This document shows, piece after piece, positions 6,029 through 7,429 of a stretch of DNA of 7,429 nucleotides; positions within the stretch are counted from its first letter, which is position 1; each line of letters begins with the position of its first letter. The DNA comes from Bacteroidia bacterium (GTDB lineage Bacteria; Bacteroidota; Bacteroidia; Bacteroidales; Tannerellaceae), in contig BNTS01000136.1 in assembly GCA_025996775.1 (NCBI GenBank), forward strand, positions 1 to 7,429. The letters run 5' to 3'. The notes below the pieces were generated by a model. That model was not told the origin of the DNA and did no database searches. It saw only the letters and a list, made by a program, of their open reading frames with translations. A program made the position numbers and the translations under genes.

Positions 6029-6495
6029 TGCTGAAGACTATTTTGTCCATTTCGGGAAAACCAGGGCTGTACAAGCTCGTATCCCAAGGAAAAAACATGT
6101 TGATTGTTGAATCGCTGTCCGATCAAAAGAGAATACCTGCTTATGCCAAAGACAAGGTAATCTCTTTAGGGGACATAGCTATTTATACAGATGAAGAAGA
6201 AGTACCTTTGCACACCGTTCTTACGGGTGTAAAAGAAAAAGAGAACGGCGAGTTGATAACCCTTAATTTATCTGCCGCTAAGCCTGATGAGTTGCGTGCT
6301 TATCTGGCCGAAGTTCTTCCTGCTTTTGATCGTGAGAAAGTATATCCGAGCGATATACGTAAGCTTCTTTCGTGGTATAATCTGTTGATTGCTTCGGGAA
6401 TCACCGATTTCACACCGGAAGAAAAGCCCCAAGAGGCTGAAGCAAAAGAAGAAGAGACGCAAGAAGAAACAAAAAAGGTGGAGAGTAACCGCTAA
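6028..6495 (+). CDS. DUF5606-type protein of unknown function
   Basis: A 155-residue protein that I recognise as a Bacteroidota family of unknown function (DUF5606 type). The N-terminal half (about 1-70) starts [20 protein letters not shown] and reads as a small beta-rich domain. A helical second domain (about 80-130) contains VYPSDIRKLLSWYNLL. The tail (about 131-152) is a Glu/Lys/Thr-rich, probably disordered acidic extension, ending in KKVESNR. There is no signal peptide or membrane segment, so it should be cytosolic. The ATG overlaps the rplS stop, so it is probably co-transcribed and translationally coupled with L19. This hints at a link to ribosomes or growth rate but does not prove one. 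Its last codons lie in the terminator shared with lon. Confidence 0.85.
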   Translation: MLKTILSISGKPGLYKLVSQGKNMLIVESLSDQKRIPAYAKDKVISLGDIAIYTDEEEVPLHTVLTGVKEKENGELITLNLSAAKPDELRAYLAEVLPAFDREKVYPSDIRKLLSWYNLLIASGITDFTPEEKPQEAEAKEEETQEETKKVESNR

Positions 6496-6522
6496 AATAG
6501 CGGGTTCTCCACCTTTTCTTTT
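6473..6522. terminator. Bidirectional intrinsic terminator between convergent DUF5606-type gene and lon
   Basis: AAAAGGTGGAG at 6473-6483 pairs perfectly with CTCCACCTTTT at 6507-6517. After a bulged AGT (6484-6486) the stem continues with AACC/GGTT (6487-6490, 6503-6506), then GCTA/TAGC (6491-6494, 6498-6501) with bulged G6502. The loop is AAA. TTTTCTTTT follows on the plus strand, and the A-run 6471-6476 supplies TTTTTT on the minus strand, so either transcript can terminate. Both stop codons lie in the hairpin: TAA at 6493-6495 (plus) and TAG at 6494-6492 (minus). Confidence 0.88.
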
Positions 6523-7429
6523 AATAAAGCCAAATCTACCACTTCGCGAATATCCTCTACATAATGGAAGGTTAAGCCTTTTAAATACTCGGGATTAATC
6601 TCGTTTATATCTTTCTGATTCTCTTTACAGAGGATGAGTTCTTTTATACCTGCACGTTTGGAAGCCAATATCTTTTCCTTGATACCACCCACCGGAAGAA
6701 CCTTTCCGCGAAGGGTTATCTCGCCCGTCATAGCAATGTTACACTTTACCCTCCGTTGGGTAAAAGAGGAAACCAGCGACGTAACCATCGTGACGCCGGC
6801 ACTGGGACCGTCTTTCGGGATAGCACCTTCGGGTACATGAACATGAACATTCCAGTTTTCAAACATTTCTTCGGCAATGCCGAACAGGGAGGCATGTGAA
6901 TGGATATATTCGAGCGCCAATATTGCAGACTCCTTCATCACATCGCCCAAATTGCCCGTAAGTGTCAATTTGGCATTCTTTCCTTTGCTGAGACTCGACT
7001 CCACAAAAAGAATCTCACCACCTACGGCAGTCCATGCCAAACCTGTCACCACGCCGGCATATTCGTTGCCTTGGTATTTATCGCGGGTATACTCAACAGC
7101 TCCCAGATATTCATACAGGTTCTCGGGTTTGATGACGTCGGGCACTGATTCGTCCGATGCTATTTTCCTGGCCAGCTTACGCATGATTTTGGCAATTTTC
7201 TTTTCCAACTCGCGTACACCACTCTCCCGTGTGTATGAAACAACAATCTCCTGCAAGGTGTCTTTATGGAATTTCACCTGTCCTTTCGAAAGGCCGTGTA
7301 TCTCCATTTGCTTGGGGATTAGATGCTTGGCTGCTATCTGGACTTTCTCTTCCATGATATAACCGCTTACTTCAATCAACTCCATGCGGTCGAGCAGGGG
7401 TTGAGAAATGGTATTCAGATTGTTGGCCG
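6492..7429 (-). CDS. lon: Lon protease (endopeptidase La), C-terminal part; continues past the right edge
   Basis: ATP-dependent cytosolic serine protease that degrades misfolded and regulatory proteins. About 312 C-terminal residues are visible; the gene enters from the right edge in frame, with ANNLNTISQPLLDRMELIEV being the end of the AAA+ module including the arginine-finger region. The C-terminal AAA+ helical subdomain follows, then the proteolytic domain. The active-site Ser lies in PKDGPSAGVTM (codon 6803-6801) and the catalytic Lys is the second Lys of GGIKEKILASKRAGI (codon 6674-6672), forming the Ser-Lys dyad. GLAWTAVGGEILFVE and the TGEITLRGKVLPVGGI stretch are classic Lon. The N-terminal substrate-binding domain and Walker motifs are outside the window. 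The visible Met at 7385 is internal, not a start. It converges on the DUF5606-type gene with a four-base overlap. Confidence 0.98.
   Translation of the reverse strand, partial: ANNLNTISQPLLDRMELIEVSGYIMEEKVQIAAKHLIPKQMEIHGLSKGQVKFHKDTLQEIVVSYTRESGVRELEKKIAKIMRKLARKIASDESVPDVIKPENLYEYLGAVEYTRDKYQGNEYAGVVTGLAWTAVGGEILFVESSLSKGKNAKLTLTGNLGDVMKESAILALEYIHSHASLFGIAEEMFENWNVHVHVPEGAIPKDGPSAGVTMVTSLVSSFTQRRVKCNIAMTGEITLRGKVLPVGGIKEKILASKRAGIKELILCKENQKDINEINPEYLKGLTFHYVEDIREVVDLALLKEKVENPLF

Noticed and set aside
6877..7362. Plus-strand frames antisense to lon
   Set aside because: Shadows of the Lon proteolytic domain coding strand; no promoter or family signal.

Overview
The window looks like a chromosomal segment from a Bacteroides-type member of the Bacteroidales. 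Protein L19, the DUF5606-type protein, Lon and the KDG kinase all have Bacteroides-like sequences. Promoters fit the Bacteroidales pattern (TTTG at -33, TAnnTTTG at -7), and the A-rich leaders lack clear Shine-Dalgarno sequences. This assignment rests on recall of the families, not on a database search.

Left third (1-1765), a scar of broken pieces. A 5'-truncated group II intron holds the C-terminal part of its reverse transcriptase/maturase (from about 120 to 1034), six tandem AACTTTG heptamers (1036-1077), domain V (1086-1119) and a domain VI-like hairpin ending near 1155-1158. Against this 3' end, on the opposite strand, lies a fragment that looks like an M14 zinc carboxypeptidase (about 1157-1446). 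It stops at a junction near 1440-1448, where the C-terminal part of an ECF sigma factor begins on the plus strand (to 1765). None of the three genes is complete, which suggests successive insertion and deletion.

Middle (1790-5030), a compact hexuronate operon: kdgK, eda, uxaC. A plausible promoter lies just before kdgK, both junctions are stop/start overlaps (TAATG and ATGA), and a terminator hairpin overlaps the uxaC stop codon. UxaC makes fructuronate from glucuronate (or tagaturonate from galacturonate). KdgK phosphorylates 2-keto-3-deoxygluconate and Eda splits the product into pyruvate and glyceraldehyde-3-phosphate. The reductase and dehydratase steps in between are not in this window.

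Right third (5030-7429), housekeeping genes. A GNAT acetyltransferase (minus) is divergent from rplS (plus). The rplS leader carries a terminator-like hairpin and a competing hairpin, so attenuation is possible. rplS overlaps a DUF5606-type gene by one base. That gene converges on lon, which runs off the right edge. The two convergent reading frames overlap at their stop codons inside one large bidirectional terminator palindrome, which also encodes a similar Lys-Val-Glu-containing tail on both proteins.

I found no complete undescribed system. The most checkable observations are the rplS leader, the terminator that encodes two C-termini, and the mosaic junctions on the left.
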